The translations under genes and the position numbers were made by a program. Below the pieces are notes generated by a model, which was not told the DNA's origin, searched no databases, and saw only the letters and a program-made list of their open reading frames with translations. DNA of 64,000 nucleotides from Cytobacillus gottheilii (lineage in GTDB: Bacteria > Bacillota > Bacilli > Bacillales > Cytobacillaceae). Every line of letters starts with the position of its first letter. Position 1 is the stretch's first letter. Location of the stretch: positions 1,642,975-1,706,974 of the forward strand of contig NZ_KV440945.1 in assembly GCF_001636345.1 (NCBI RefSeq), written 5' to 3'. This document shows, piece after piece, positions 29,880 through 41,156 of the stretch.

Positions 29880-31073
29880 ATGAAGAATCAATGGATTGAA
29901 TTTTATAAAGGAGTAGTGACGGTAAAGGCATATGGAAAAGGAATTGAGCGTTTTATCAATTCTTTAACAAGAGATAAAATACATATCTGGAATGTCAGGA
30001 GTCATGGCACGAGTGCTATCACCTTTCAAATGAATCTTAGGGATGCAAAAAAGATTCGGAAGTATGCACGTGATAGTGAATGTAAATTAGAGTTTCAGCA
30101 AAGAGAGGGTATTCCTTTCTTAGCGATTAGAATGCTCAGAAATAGCGGTTTTTTAATCGGAGCTTTTCTGTTTCTGGTGGTAATTACCCTGCTTTCCAAT
30201 ATGGTATGGGGCATCGAAATTAAAGGGGCAAATCCGGCAACTGAATATAAAATTCAGAAAGAGCTGGAGGCAATGGGTGTTAAAACAGGTAAGCTTCAAT
30301 TTTTTATCGATAATGTGGAAGCCATTCAAAAAGGTCTGACAAATAACGTAAAAGAAATAACATGGGTTGGTGTGGAATTAAAAGGGACAACCTACCATCT
30401 TCAAGTCGTTGAAAAGAATGAGCCTGAAAAAATAGAAGCGCTCGGTCCGCAGCATCTAGTTGCAAAAAAGAAAGCCATTATTGAAAACATGTTCGTTGAA
30501 GAAGGACAGCCAGTCGTCAGTATTCATGATCGGGTCGTTCCAGGACAATTACTTGTTTCCGGTTTGGTTGGCAAAGAAGAAGAGCCAGAGGTCGTATCTG
30601 CTAAAGGAGAAGTTTTTGGCGAAACTTGGTACAAGTCTACGGTCACATTGCCAATCAACAGCACCTTCCAAGTCTTTAACGGCAATGAGAAGGAAAAACA
30701 CTATCTTGAAATTGGCTCTTGGAAGATTCCTATATGGGGATTTGGCAAAATCGAATTTAAAGAGCACGAAAAAGAAGAGAATAAAAAGAGTCTCCGCTTT
30801 TTATCCTGGAATTTACCGCTATCTTATCAGAATGAGACATTCCGCGAGCGGCAGACAATTACTAGGACGTATACAAATAAAGAAGCCGTAGAAGTAGCAA
30901 AAGAAATGGCGCGGCAGGATATAAAATCACTGCTTGATGACAATGCTAAGATAAAAGGTGAAAAAGTTTTGCACCAATCTGCAGACAATGGTAAAGTTAC
31001 ACTATCAATACATTTCCAAATTATTGAGAATATTGCACAAGGACAACCATTTACCCAAGGAGATGCAGAATGA
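29880..31073 (+). CDS. yqfD: Sporulation protein YqfD
   Basis: 397 residues from the ATG at 29880, after AGGAGG; a longer open frame from 29847 is not supported. A cytoplasmic N-terminal part (about 1-85), one strong membrane helix (about 90-110, GFLIGAFLFLVVITLLSNMV) and a large outer domain resembling SpoIV/YqfD family beta repeats. It is made in the mother cell under sigma-E in B. subtilis; the molecular role is unknown. The last bases overlap the phoH ATG (ATGA). Confidence 0.92.
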   Translation: MKNQWIEFYKGVVTVKAYGKGIERFINSLTRDKIHIWNVRSHGTSAITFQMNLRDAKKIRKYARDSECKLEFQQREGIPFLAIRMLRNSGFLIGAFLFLVVITLLSNMVWGIEIKGANPATEYKIQKELEAMGVKTGKLQFFIDNVEAIQKGLTNNVKEITWVGVELKGTTYHLQVVEKNEPEKIEALGPQHLVAKKKAIIENMFVEEGQPVVSIHDRVVPGQLLVSGLVGKEEEPEVVSAKGEVFGETWYKSTVTLPINSTFQVFNGNEKEKHYLEIGSWKIPIWGFGKIEFKEHEKEENKKSLRFLSWNLPLSYQNETFRERQTITRTYTNKEAVEVAKEMARQDIKSLLDDNAKIKGEKVLHQSADNGKVTLSIHFQIIENIAQGQPFTQGDAE

Positions 31074-32032
31074 CAGAAGATTTAAAAACTATGAATATGC
31101 ATTTTGAAAATCCAAATGAAGCAATTGCACTGCTCGGCAACTCTGATAACAATATTAAATTAATTGAAGAAGAGCTTGAGGTTTCTGTGGTGACCCGCGG
31201 CGAATCGGTATATGTTTCAGGAACTGCTGAAAGAGTAGAGCTTGTAGGAAACATACTTGATAAGCTTCTGTATGTAATTCGCAAAGGAATTAACATCAGC
31301 GGGAGAGATGTCGTGTATGCCATTGAAATGGCGAAAAAGGGAACACTTGAATACTTCAGCGACTTATATGAAGAAGAAATTACGAAAAACGCAAAAGGCA
31401 AATCCATTCGTGTTAAAACGTTAGGACAGCGTCAATATATTAATGCAATCAGAAAGCATGATCTTGTTTTTGGTATTGGCCCAGCCGGTACAGGTAAGAC
31501 ATATCTTGCGGTTGTCATGGCTGTCAGTGCATTAAAAACGGGCCAGGTCAAACGCATTATTTTAACAAGACCAGCAGTTGAAGCTGGTGAAAGCCTTGGA
31601 TTTTTGCCTGGTGACTTAAAGGAAAAGGTCGACCCATATTTGAGACCTCTTTACGATGCTCTGCATGATATCTTAGGAACAGAGCATACTCAGAGGCTGA
31701 TTGAAAGGGGAACGATTGAAATTGCTCCTCTAGCCTATATGAGGGGCCGTACCCTTGATGATGCATTTGTTATTTTAGATGAAGCACAAAATACAACACT
31801 TGCTCAAATGAAAATGTTTTTAACCCGCTTAGGTTTCGGATCAAAAATGGTCATAACAGGTGACAGAACACAGGTTGACCTGCCAAAAGGCGTTAAATCC
31901 GGACTGATCGCAGGTGAGGATATTTTAAAAGGTGTTCAAGGAATCTCGTTCATTCATTTAGAGCAAAGTGACGTTGTTCGTCATCCGCTTGTAGCCAAGA
32001 TTATCCAGGCTTATGAAAAATCTGAACAGTAG
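31070..32032 (+). CDS. phoH: PhoH-like ATPase / RNA-associated protein
   Basis: 320 residues. An N-terminal KH-like region (about 10-90) precedes the PhoH P-loop domain with Walker A GPAGTGKTYLAV (about residues 141-152), the RPAVEAGESLGFLPGD block and Walker B VILDEAQNTT. The name comes from phosphate starvation in E. coli, but conserved linkage to ybeY and era points to RNA or ribosome metabolism. It starts inside the end of yqfD and is followed by a terminator. Confidence 0.94.
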   Translation: MTEDLKTMNMHFENPNEAIALLGNSDNNIKLIEEELEVSVVTRGESVYVSGTAERVELVGNILDKLLYVIRKGINISGRDVVYAIEMAKKGTLEYFSDLYEEEITKNAKGKSIRVKTLGQRQYINAIRKHDLVFGIGPAGTGKTYLAVVMAVSALKTGQVKRIILTRPAVEAGESLGFLPGDLKEKVDPYLRPLYDALHDILGTEHTQRLIERGTIEIAPLAYMRGRTLDDAFVILDEAQNTTLAQMKMFLTRLGFGSKMVITGDRTQVDLPKGVKSGLIAGEDILKGVQGISFIHLEQSDVVRHPLVAKIIQAYEKSEQ

Positions 32033-32040
32033 TGAGCTAA

Positions 32041-32070
32041 TGCCGCCAGGAGACTGGCGGTTGTTTTTTT
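32041..32070 (+). terminator. phoH terminator
   Basis: CCGCCAG, loop GAGA, CTGGCGG, then a T-run with one G. Confidence 0.9.
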
Positions 32071-32146
32071 GCTGAAAAAAAGCAGAAGATAACGCTCACC
32101 AAGTTTAATGAATCATTGTCCTCTATTCCGAATTCAGATATCCTAT

Positions 32147-32155
32147 TGGTATAAT
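32147..32155 (+). promoter_or_regulatory. Possible extended -10 promoter upstream of pgpH
   Basis: TGGTATAAT, an extended -10, lies about 157 bases before the pgpH start. No good -35 is visible 17 bases upstream (TCCGAA). Confidence 0.4.
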
Positions 32156-32311
32156 TTGCTATTATCTATCAGGATAGGTTACCCTATTAGTAACGAACTA
32201 TGAAAACTTTCTGGCATTTTAATGAAATTTGTCTAAAAAGCTGATATTATTTTACATAATTATAGTTATAGCGCAACCGTCATATTGTGGTATGGTAGGA
32301 GGGATCTTTTT

Positions 32312-34507
32312 TTGGAAAAGCTGCAGCGGAATATGGCTAAAATAAGAAATTTGCTTAATGTTAAAATATTTAAATTATTGCTGTTTGTTGTTTTAGGAAT
32401 TGTTTTATACTTTTCTATGTTCGCGAATGTGAGACCAGAAATGCTAAATTTGAGTTTGTTTTCAGTCTCTGAGCAAACCATCCGATCTCCTATTACGGTT
32501 GAAGATAAGGAAAGCACTGAATTAAAGAAAAAAGAGGCGGAGAACCAAGTACAGGATGTTTATGTGGTCAAAAAGGAAATTGCTCAAAATCGAGTTGACC
32601 TTGTCACATCCATTTTTAGTTCGGCTACTGAAGTGAATGATGAAATTGAAGAAGATATGGCCGATAGGGAAAGAGCTGCAGAGGAATTAGCTGAAAGTAC
32701 GGATGACGAAGCAGCTGAGATTGAAGAGCCCACAATAGATGAGAAGCTTTCCTTGATGAAAGAAAAGCTTACTGAGGGTGTAACAAAGGAAGTATCCGAT
32801 CAATCGCTGCGCGCGCTTCTGCAGGCCGGGCAGGACGAGTTAAGCATAGCTCAGGATTTAACGGTAACGACGATCAATAATGTGATGCAATCACGCATTC
32901 CTGCTGATGAAGTCGAAAATGCAAAGAAAAGGCTTGAGGAAGAACTTAAGCTGACAAGTATGAGCACGGGATTAAAGACTGCAGCCATTGAACTTGGACG
33001 GTATGCTGTTTATCAAAATGAATTTTATGACCCTGCAGCTACACAGGAAATGCGTCAGCAGGCGGTTGAAAGTGTAGAGCCTGTAAAAATACTGCAAGGC
33101 CAAATCCTGGTAGAGCAAAACCAGCTTATTAGCAGGGATGTTTATAGACAGCTGGATCTTGTAGGACTGACAGATAATGAAAATTCGATTCAATCCTATA
33201 TTGGCTTATTGCTCATGATTGTCCTTATTTTAGGAGCTATCTACTATTATTTCCACGAGCATAATGTGAGTGAAGAAAAGAAGCAAAGCCAGCTATTGCT
33301 GTTTAGTTTGATTCTTATTCTATCCACATTGCTGATGAAAGCAATTAGCTTTTTTCATGATCTCGATTACTCTGAAATTGTTTACATATTCCCTGCAGCA
33401 ATGGGAGTCATGCTCATTAAGATATTGATTGATGAAAAGCTGGCGATCTTTTTTACCATTATAAGTACAGTGTGCGGCTGTATTATCTTTAATGAAGGAA
33501 TCACAGGCACACTCCATGTCACGGCAGGAATTTACATTTTATGCAGCGGAATGGCAGGCATTCTGTTCTTAACGAATCATAATCACCGTTCTAAAATTTT
33601 GCAGGCTGGTCTGTTTGTATCGATCGTAAATATTATCGTGATCTTTTCATTGCTGTTTTTGCGCAATGGCCAGTATGATCCGCTTGAATATGGTTTCTAT
33701 TTTGCTGCTGCTCTGATTTCCGGCATTGCATCAGCTGTCTTAACGATTGGGTTTTTGCCCTTCTTCGAGACCGGCTTTGGCATGCTTTCAGCGATGAAGC
33801 TGATTGAGCTTTCAAATCCGAACCATCCGCTTCTAAGAAAAATTTTAACAGAGGCGCCTGGGACCTATCACCATAGTGTAATGGTCGCTAACTTATCTGA
33901 TTCAGCCTGTGAGGCAATTGGGGCAGACGGCCTTCTTGCACGGGTAGGCTGTTATTATCATGATATCGGCAAAACAAAGAGGCCGCAGTTTTTCATTGAA
34001 AATCAGATGAATATTGAAAATCCTCATGATCGTCTGCCGCCGCAGACAAGCAAAAATATTATTATTGCACATGCAGCCGATGGTGCTGAATTGCTGAGAA
34101 AGCATAAAATGCCGAAAGAAATTGTTGATATTGCCGAACAGCATCACGGAACCACCATGCTAAAATTCTTCTACTTTAAGGCGAAAGAGAAGGGCCTGGA
34201 TGTGAAAGAGGAGGATTACCGTTACCCTGGTCCAAAAGCGCAGACAAAGGAAGCAGCAGTTATTGGAATTGCTGATAGTGTTGAAGCAGCAGTAAGGTCC
34301 ATGTCAAATCCGACACCAGAGCAAATTGAGGATCTGATTAAGAAGATTATTGCCGATCGTCTGCAGGACGGCCAGCTGAATGAATGTGATTTAACATTAA
34401 AAGAGCTTGACATTGTAGCACAATCATTTAGTGAAACATTAAATGGAATATTCCATTCCCGTATTGAATATCCAGAAATGACGAAACAGAAGGTGAAAGA
34501 AGCATGA
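32312..34507 (+). CDS. pgpH: PgpH, membrane HD-domain c-di-AMP phosphodiesterase
   Basis: 731 residues from the TTG at 32312, which sits 8 bases after GGAGGG; an earlier TTG at 32285 would put that site inside the gene. The order is a membrane helix (about 12-32), a large outer domain (about 40-290), seven membrane segments (about 295-480) and a cytoplasmic HD domain with [12 protein letters not shown] and [12 protein letters not shown] (about 520-560). This 7TM-HD family hydrolyses cyclic di-AMP to pApA. In B. subtilis the gene is yqfF. Stop and the ybeY ATG overlap. Confidence 0.95.
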   Translation: MEKLQRNMAKIRNLLNVKIFKLLLFVVLGIVLYFSMFANVRPEMLNLSLFSVSEQTIRSPITVEDKESTELKKKEAENQVQDVYVVKKEIAQNRVDLVTSIFSSATEVNDEIEEDMADRERAAEELAESTDDEAAEIEEPTIDEKLSLMKEKLTEGVTKEVSDQSLRALLQAGQDELSIAQDLTVTTINNVMQSRIPADEVENAKKRLEEELKLTSMSTGLKTAAIELGRYAVYQNEFYDPAATQEMRQQAVESVEPVKILQGQILVEQNQLISRDVYRQLDLVGLTDNENSIQSYIGLLLMIVLILGAIYYYFHEHNVSEEKKQSQLLLFSLILILSTLLMKAISFFHDLDYSEIVYIFPAAMGVMLIKILIDEKLAIFFTIISTVCGCIIFNEGITGTLHVTAGIYILCSGMAGILFLTNHNHRSKILQAGLFVSIVNIIVIFSLLFLRNGQYDPLEYGFYFAAALISGIASAVLTIGFLPFFETGFGMLSAMKLIELSNPNHPLLRKILTEAPGTYHHSVMVANLSDSACEAIGADGLLARVGCYYHDIGKTKRPQFFIENQMNIENPHDRLPPQTSKNIIIAHAADGAELLRKHKMPKEIVDIAEQHHGTTMLKFFYFKAKEKGLDVKEEDYRYPGPKAQTKEAAVIGIADSVEAAVRSMSNPTPEQIEDLIKKIIADRLQDGQLNECDLTLKELDIVAQSFSETLNGIFHSRIEYPEMTKQKVKEA

Positions 34508-34974
34508 GTTTAAATATTGATTTTTTAGATGAAACAAATGAGATTTCTGCTCAGGATCAAGAGCAAGTCGAAAGGCTGTTAAATTTTGCAGCTGTTAAGG
34601 AACAGGTGGAAAATGAAACGGAAGTATCCGTAACATTTGTCACGAATGAAAGAATACAAGAAATAAACCGAGAATACCGGGACAAAGACAAGCCGACTGA
34701 TGTGATTTCATTTGCTATGGAAGAACTGGGAGAAGGCGAAGTAGCTCTATTGGGTATTGAAATGCCCAGAGTGCTTGGGGATATTATTATCTCGGTTGAA
34801 AAAACAAAAGAGCAGGCAGAGGACTATGGCCACAGTTTTCAGAGGGAGTTAGGATTTCTTGCCCTTCACGGTTTTTTACATCTGCTTGGCTATGATCATG
34901 AGACGGAAGAAGACGAAAAAATGATGTTTTCCCGTCAGAAGGTTTTGCTGGATGAATTCGGCCTCGAAAGGTAA
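34504..34974 (+). CDS. ybeY: Endoribonuclease YbeY
   Basis: 156 residues (YqfG in B. subtilis). The zinc-binding triad is in [11 protein letters not shown] near residues 120-130, with the [13 protein letters not shown] block around 58-70. YbeY acts in 16S rRNA 3'-end maturation and ribosome quality control. It starts within the last codons of pgpH (ATGA overlap), and its end overlaps the start of dgkA by 23 bases. Confidence 0.96.
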   Translation: MSLNIDFLDETNEISAQDQEQVERLLNFAAVKEQVENETEVSVTFVTNERIQEINREYRDKDKPTDVISFAMEELGEGEVALLGIEMPRVLGDIIISVEKTKEQAEDYGHSFQRELGFLALHGFLHLLGYDHETEEDEKMMFSRQKVLLDEFGLER

Positions 34975-35350
34975 AAAACATAAGTGGATTAAGGCTGTAG
35001 CCAAATCGTTTTCTTATGCTGCTGAGGGGCTGGTTTCTGCAGCTAAAACAGAGCGTAACTTGAAGATCCATCTTGCTGTTATGCCGCTGATTACGGTTAG
35101 CGGATTTATCTTTTCCATCAGCAAGGCTGAATGGCTCGTAGTGATCATCGTCATTGGAGGCATGATCGCACTCGAGCTTATGAATACCGCTGTGGAACGA
35201 GTGGTTGATCTGGTAACTGACCAGTATCATCCTTTGGCAAAGCAGGCAAAAGACATTGCAGCAGCAGCTGTTCTTGTCTATGCTATAACCGCTATTGTGA
35301 TCGGTGTCATCATCTTTTTGCCGAAAATTATAGTTAGTATGGGGTTGTAA
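34952..35350 (+). CDS. dgkA: Undecaprenol / diacylglycerol kinase DgkA
   Basis: 132 residues with three membrane segments. The family motifs are [13 protein letters not shown] and [16 protein letters not shown]. Gram-positive members phosphorylate undecaprenol to recycle the cell wall lipid carrier. It overlaps ybeY by 23 bases. A terminator follows at once, and that terminator's T-tract is interrupted by a group II intron; in B. subtilis cdd would be the next gene. Confidence 0.94.
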   Translation: MNSASKGKKHKWIKAVAKSFSYAAEGLVSAAKTERNLKIHLAVMPLITVSGFIFSISKAEWLVVIIVIGGMIALELMNTAVERVVDLVTDQYHPLAKQAKDIAAAAVLVYAITAIVIGVIIFLPKIIVSMGL

Positions 35351-35376
35351 GGACTGTCATTTTTGACAGTCTTTTT
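35350..35376 (+). terminator. dgkA terminator, T-tract split by an intron
   Basis: GACTGTCA, loop TTTT, TGACAGTC, then TTTTT at 35372-35376. The group II intron begins at the next base. The bases after the intron are TTGGGG, so precise intron loss would restore seven consecutive T residues. Confidence 0.9.
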
Positions 35377-36025
35377 GTGCGACGGGCAGTTGCATTGGGT
35401 GCTGACTAAGTCAGTACCCTTCAATTTTTTTTTTATCGGATAGAGACGTCATCGTGATGAAACGACTAGTTCAACGATAACCAAATTAGAATTCCAGATG
35501 GTGAAAATCCATACCCGAGGAGACTGACCTAGCTCGTGAAACCTAATCTAGGGCGACATTGTGAGGTGTTGTCTGAAGGAGATGCGGAAAATCGAGAGAC
35601 CCGCAGGTGAAAGAATAGACCCTAATGCAAGAAGTGTGAAGCACGGCGGCGGGATAAGTTGGTGACTTTGCGAAAAGTGAGGAAACCCACTAAGAGGCAT
35701 TTCCTTTAGAAGTCAGAACAAGGAAATGTGACTTATCATGTGATGGTGCAGGGTATGTTCTGAAGGAAAATGCGATGACCCCGTGAGGTCTCCACCTTAC
35801 CAAACAGGCTGGGTTCTCGTCTATAAGGGCAATCCGAAATGACAAAGAACGGGTGGAGAAGTCAGACGTTCTCATAGTACGGAAGTAACTTAATGACCAT
35901 AACATTAAGTGAACGGAAGGGGAACGACCTATGGCTCCAAGCCATGAACAAGATGTAATGCCAACAATGAAGTTACTGAGGTAAAACTGCTTGAAAGTAC
36001 ATCAAGGAAAGGCGAGGAATACGCA

Positions 36026-37459
36026 ATGAATCAAGAGTGGAAATTTAAATTACACAGTGTTTATGGACAACTTCTATTCGACCGTAAACTCACGAAAAGC
36101 TTTGAGCAAGTGAAAGCAAATAAGGGTGCAGGCGGAATAGATGGTGAAACAATTGAAAGTTATGAACGAAACCTGCATGACAATATCATGAATCTTCTTG
36201 GAAAGTTGAAATCAAAAACATATCATCCTCAACCTGTTCGCAGAGTCTATATTCCAAAGAAAAATGGAAAGAAGCGTCCATTAGGAATCCCAACAATAGA
36301 GGACCGTATTGTGCAACAAAGCGTAGTCAATGTTCTTCAACCTAAATTTGAAGAACAACTTTTCCATAGCTGGTCAGTGGGATATCGTCCAAATCGAGGA
36401 GTCAAAAGAGCCTTACAGATCATCTTGTGGAATATTGAACAAGGATATAATCACATATATGACTGTGATATCAAAGGATTCTTTGACAATATCCCTCATG
36501 AGAAATTGATAAAAGTGCTAAAGAAATATGTTTCAGACCGGACAACCTTGAATTTGGTCGAGAAATGGCTTAAAGCAGGATATATGGAAGAAGGGAAAAG
36601 ACTACACTCGGATTACGGAACACCGCAAGGTGGAGTAATATCACCACTCCTTGCGAATGTCTATCTCAATGAAATGGATTGGATATGGGATCTGCATGGA
36701 ATACGTTTTGTTCGTTACGCAGATGATTTTCTTCTTTTCGCCAAAACAAATGATGACATACAAAAGGCTGCCGCCTTAACGAAAGACGAGCTAAAAGAAT
36801 TAGGATTAGAAATTGCCAAGGAGAAAACAAAAGTTGTAGACTTTCAAAAAGATAACTTTGATTTCTTAGGTTTCACTTTCCACCACTGGAGAGAAGGAAA
36901 GAACAACAAAAAGCCTGTCTTTCACGTAACACCTAAAGCAGAATCCATTAAAGACTTTCGTCTTAAAATAAAAGAGAAGACAAGAAAGAACCTTACTTTA
37001 AGTAAGGAAGAATGGATCAAACGGGTGAATCCCATCATAAGAGGAAAAGTGAATTATTATGTCACTATTATTTCGGCGATTAAAGAGAATGCAGATCTGG
37101 GTCTTAAAAGTAACTGTAAAACGAGATGGGTTCGGAGAACTCTAGAAGCCCTAGATGGATATATAAGAAGAAGACTGAGAGTGGCTTTTATTCATAAGCA
37201 TCCTTCTCAAAGGAAAGGAATGAAGATGCAAAGCAGATGGAATAATGTATTCTTTCTAAAAATCAACCTCATTCCCACCTACTGGCTTTATCTAAACAAA
37301 GCTTATGGTTACACGAAAGAACAGTACATGGATGACATAACAAAGAAATCCAAACACCGTGTGAAGAATAGAATTAGACGCGCAAAAGAAAAAGGTGAAG
37401 AATATTATTCTTCACACCGTCTAAGCAAGATGCAAAATGCCTGGAATGCATCCTCTTGA
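36026..37459 (+). CDS. ltrA: Group II intron reverse transcriptase/maturase
   Basis: 477 residues, complete. RT0-RT7 are present: ANKGAGGIDG, RRVYIPKKNGKKRPLGIPT, CDIKGFFDNIPH, GTPQGGVISPLLANVYL and the catalytic FVRYADDFL with YADD near residue 231. Domain X (maturase) follows from about 310 to 420. The C-terminal 60 residues are basic and show no HNH/Cys-pair endonuclease. GGCGAGG precedes the ATG. The intact frame suggests a recent or still active element. Confidence 0.96.
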   Translation: MNQEWKFKLHSVYGQLLFDRKLTKSFEQVKANKGAGGIDGETIESYERNLHDNIMNLLGKLKSKTYHPQPVRRVYIPKKNGKKRPLGIPTIEDRIVQQSVVNVLQPKFEEQLFHSWSVGYRPNRGVKRALQIILWNIEQGYNHIYDCDIKGFFDNIPHEKLIKVLKKYVSDRTTLNLVEKWLKAGYMEEGKRLHSDYGTPQGGVISPLLANVYLNEMDWIWDLHGIRFVRYADDFLLFAKTNDDIQKAAALTKDELKELGLEIAKEKTKVVDFQKDNFDFLGFTFHHWREGKNNKKPVFHVTPKAESIKDFRLKIKEKTRKNLTLSKEEWIKRVNPIIRGKVNYYVTIISAIKENADLGLKSNCKTRWVRRTLEALDGYIRRRLRVAFIHKHPSQRKGMKMQSRWNNVFFLKINLIPTYWLYLNKAYGYTKEQYMDDITKKSKHRVKNRIRRAKEKGEEYYSSHRLSKMQNAWNASS

Positions 37460-37480
37460 TAACATTATAAACATATGGGT

Positions 37481-37544
37481 AAGCCGTATGCCTTAATAAG
37501 GCATGTACGGTTTGATAAGGGGGAAGCCATGTAAGTGGTTTCCC
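37481..37544 (+). ncRNA. Catalytic domains V and VI of the group II intron
   Basis: Domain V starts AAGCCGTATG and closes TGTACGGTTT, with a terminal hairpin of TGCCTT and AAGGCA; its two-base GT bulge and AGC triad are the canonical catalytic features. Domain VI carries the GTAA loop. Together they mark the 3' end of the intron and lie 22 bases after the maturase stop. Confidence 0.85.
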
Positions 37545-37588
37545 TACTTTATTTGGGGTGGTTAAAGAAGAGAAAGCAGGGGCGTAGT

Positions 37589-38105
37589 GTCGTGAAAAGA
37601 GCGGAAACACACCCTTTGATATCCAGAAACTGGTAGATATTGTCGTGAAAAGAGCGGAAACACACCCATAATATCCAGAAACTGGTGAATAGTGTCGTGA
37701 AAAGAGCGGAAACACACCTCTAATATCCAGAAACTGGTAGAAAGTGTCGTGAAAAGAGTGGAAACACACCCTTGATATCCAGAAACTGGTAGATATTGTC
37801 GTGAAAAGAGCGGAAACACACCCCTAATATCCAGAAACTGGTGGATGGTGTCGTGAAAAGAGCGGAACACACCCCTAATATCCAGAAACTGGTGGATAGT
37901 GTCGTGAAAAGAGCGGAAACACACCCCCTGATATCCAGAAACTGGTGGATAGTGTCGTGAAAAGAGCGGAAACACGCCACTAATATCCAGATAATGTTGA
38001 ATAGTGTCACGAAAAGAGCGGAAACACAGCCCTATTATTCAGAAACTAGTAAACTGTGTCACAAAACAAACCAAAACAAGCCCACATTACCCATGATACT
38101 GGCAT
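37589..38105. repeat. Tandem array of about ten 52-bp units
   Basis: The core GTCGTGAAAAGAGCGGAAA recurs at 37589, 37642, 37694, 37746, 37798, 37850, 37901 and 37954, with changed copies (GTCAC) at 38006 and 38058, so the spacing is 51-53 bases. Each unit also carries ATATCCAGAAACTGGT, which can fold as TATCCA with TGGATA. Whole units are conserved, with decay towards the right end. The array lies 36 bases after the intron and before cdd. It has no variable spacers, so it is not a CRISPR. Confidence 0.93.
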
Positions 38106-39758
<1,653 letters not shown>

Positions 39759-39909
39759 TTCTCTTATCTACATTATTAACGTTATTCATGTTCAATGAAC
39801 GATTTTAATTTACAAATTTTTCGTCTTATGATTTTCAAAAGACAGGCTATGATAAGGTTAAGGAATCATAATTGCATTGCTAGTTAAATACGGAAAGGTG
39901 GGGTTATCG

Positions 39910-40053
39910 ATGATGGAATTTACCTGGAAGGTTTTCTCGCAAACAGGTAATATTGACACATATCTTCTTTTTAAGGAATTGCAAAAGGAAACAAATGATA
40001 TACCCGGAAATCAGGACGAAGAGCTAGCAGAGGTTGATTTTCCCATCTCATAG
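39910..40053 (+). CDS. yqzL: YqzL, small conserved protein (47 aa)
   Basis: A 47-residue gene read by hand: MMEFTWKVFSQTGNIDTYLLFKE... ending ELAEVDFPIS. It matches the small YqzL protein encoded between era and recO in Bacillus. GAAAGGTGGGG lies 7 bases before the first ATG; the second ATG (39913) is an equally possible start giving 46 residues. No membrane segment; acidic C-terminus. Function unknown. Confidence 0.88.
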   Translation: MMEFTWKVFSQTGNIDTYLLFKELQKETNDIPGNQDEELAEVDFPIS

Positions 40054-40083
40054 GATTGTCTAAATATAGGGATGGTGACGAAT

Positions 40084-40839
40084 ATGCTTGAAAAATGTGA
40101 AGGCATAGTCATTAGAACAGCGAATTATGGAGAAAGCAATAAAATCGTTACCTTATATACGCGCGAATGGGGAAAGGTTGGGATGATGGCACGCGGAGCG
40201 AAAAAGCCGAATAGCAGGCTCTCCGCCGTCACCCAGCCTTTTACATATGGATATTTTCTTATGCAAAGAGGAAGCGGGCTGGGCACGATGCAGCAAGGAG
40301 AAATGATTTCCTCGATGCGATCGATTAAGGAAGATATTTTCCTTACGGCTTATGCTGCATACATTGTAGAACTCTTAGATAGAAGTGTTGAAGATCGAAA
40401 GCCAAATCCATTCTTATTTGAGCTATTATTTCAATCGCTGAATCTGATTAATGAAGGCTATGATCCCGACATTATTATGAATATTTTTGAGATGAAAATA
40501 CTGAATACGCTCGGTTTATATCCGGTGCTAAATCAGTGTGCGGTTTGCGGAAGCACCGATGGGCATTTCTCTTTTTCCATTCGGGAGGGCGGTCTTATCT
40601 GCCATCGCTGCCTTGAAAAGGATCCATACCATTACAAACTATCCCCGGCAGCAGTCCGATTGTTACGGCTGTTTTATTATTTTGATTTATCGAGACTCGG
40701 AGATATATCAGTTAAAGAAGAAACAAAGGCAGAGCTGAAGAAAATCATTACAGCCTATTATGATGAAAACTCTGGCTTAAATTTAAAATCAAAAAAGTTT
40801 TTGAATCAAATGGAGAAATTCGATGGCTTCTTAAAGTAA
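40084..40839 (+). CDS. recO: DNA repair protein RecO
   Basis: 251 residues from the ATG at 40084 ([12 protein letters not shown]), with GGATGGTGA upstream; an ATG at 40072 overlaps that site. An N-terminal OB fold (1-80) with [21 protein letters not shown] is followed by a helical domain and a four-Cys zinc site CAVC..CHRC (about 153-180). RecO loads RecA with RecR and anneals single strands. It comes right after yqzL, as in B. subtilis. Confidence 0.96.
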   Translation: MLEKCEGIVIRTANYGESNKIVTLYTREWGKVGMMARGAKKPNSRLSAVTQPFTYGYFLMQRGSGLGTMQQGEMISSMRSIKEDIFLTAYAAYIVELLDRSVEDRKPNPFLFELLFQSLNLINEGYDPDIIMNIFEMKILNTLGLYPVLNQCAVCGSTDGHFSFSIREGGLICHRCLEKDPYHYKLSPAAVRLLRLFYYFDLSRLGDISVKEETKAELKKIITAYYDENSGLNLKSKKFLNQMEKFDGFLK

Positions 40840-40842
40840 TAT

Positions 40843-40871
40843 TTGACTTTAAAAATGATTTTCGCTATGAT
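40843..40871 (+). promoter_or_regulatory. glyQ-glyS promoter (sigma-A)
   Basis: TTGACT, 17 bases, TATGAT, directly upstream of the T-box leader. Confidence 0.85.
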
Positions 40872-40888
40872 TCAAATATTAATAGTTG

Positions 40889-41096
40889 CGATGACGAAGA
40901 GGAGTACTTAATTCAGTCTATAAAAGCGAACCTAGGGTGGTGTGAGCTAGGTGATAGAAGGATTAAGGAAGGGCACTTTACGAGCGACATGAACGTTGAA
41001 AGAGGCTGAAGCTTTTGCTTTGGCAAATAGGGTGGAACCGCGGGTTAACTCTCGTCCCTATGCCGTATTTAGGCATAGGGACGGGAGTTTTTTAGT
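40889..41096 (+). promoter_or_regulatory. Glycine T-box riboswitch
   Basis: The leader begins with the stem I element GATGACGAAGAGGAGTA and contains the T-box core AGGGTGGAACCGCGGG (41029-41044). A terminator follows: GTCCCTATGCC with GGCATAGGGAC and a T-run to about 41093. GGC at 40972-40974 is a plausible glycine specifier codon. Uncharged tRNA-Gly would favour the antiterminator and switch on glyQS. Confidence 0.95.
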
Positions 41097-41156
41097 TTTT
41101 TGACGATTAAGTCCCTGTTGTCTAACATCAATTTTATAAAAAGGGTGAGATGTGAG

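Larger units (their letters stand above)
35377..37552 (+). mobile_element. Group II intron with maturase gene, inserted in the dgkA terminator
   Basis: The 5' end reads GTGCG, the group II 5' consensus. Near the 3' end, domain V is the hairpin at 37481-37513 with the AGC triad and the GT bulge; domain VI is a 10-bp stem at 37521-37530 and 37535-37544 with a GTAA tetraloop, and A37546 is a candidate branch-point bulge seven bases from the predicted end AT. Length is 2176 bases. About 650 bases of structured RNA precede the maturase gene. The maturase lacks an endonuclease domain and the target is a terminator, both features of group IIC introns, but I could not confirm the class. Boundaries are predicted. 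Confidence 0.88.

Noticed and set aside
32285..32311. Earlier TTG start for pgpH
   Set aside because: The GGAGGG ribosome binding site lies downstream of it and fits the TTG at 32312.
35690..35905. Minus-strand open frame in the intron leader
   Set aside because: It lies in the structured 5' RNA of the group II intron and shows no protein-like features.
37374..38010. Overlapping minus-strand open frames with repeated PLFSRHY-type peptides
   Set aside because: They are translations of the 52-bp tandem array. The unit is not a multiple of three, so each frame shows the same peptide only by chance of open frames; no ribosome binding site or known protein.
37589..38105. CRISPR array
   Set aside because: Entire units are repeated with no unique spacers, the period is constant at 52 and there are no cas genes.
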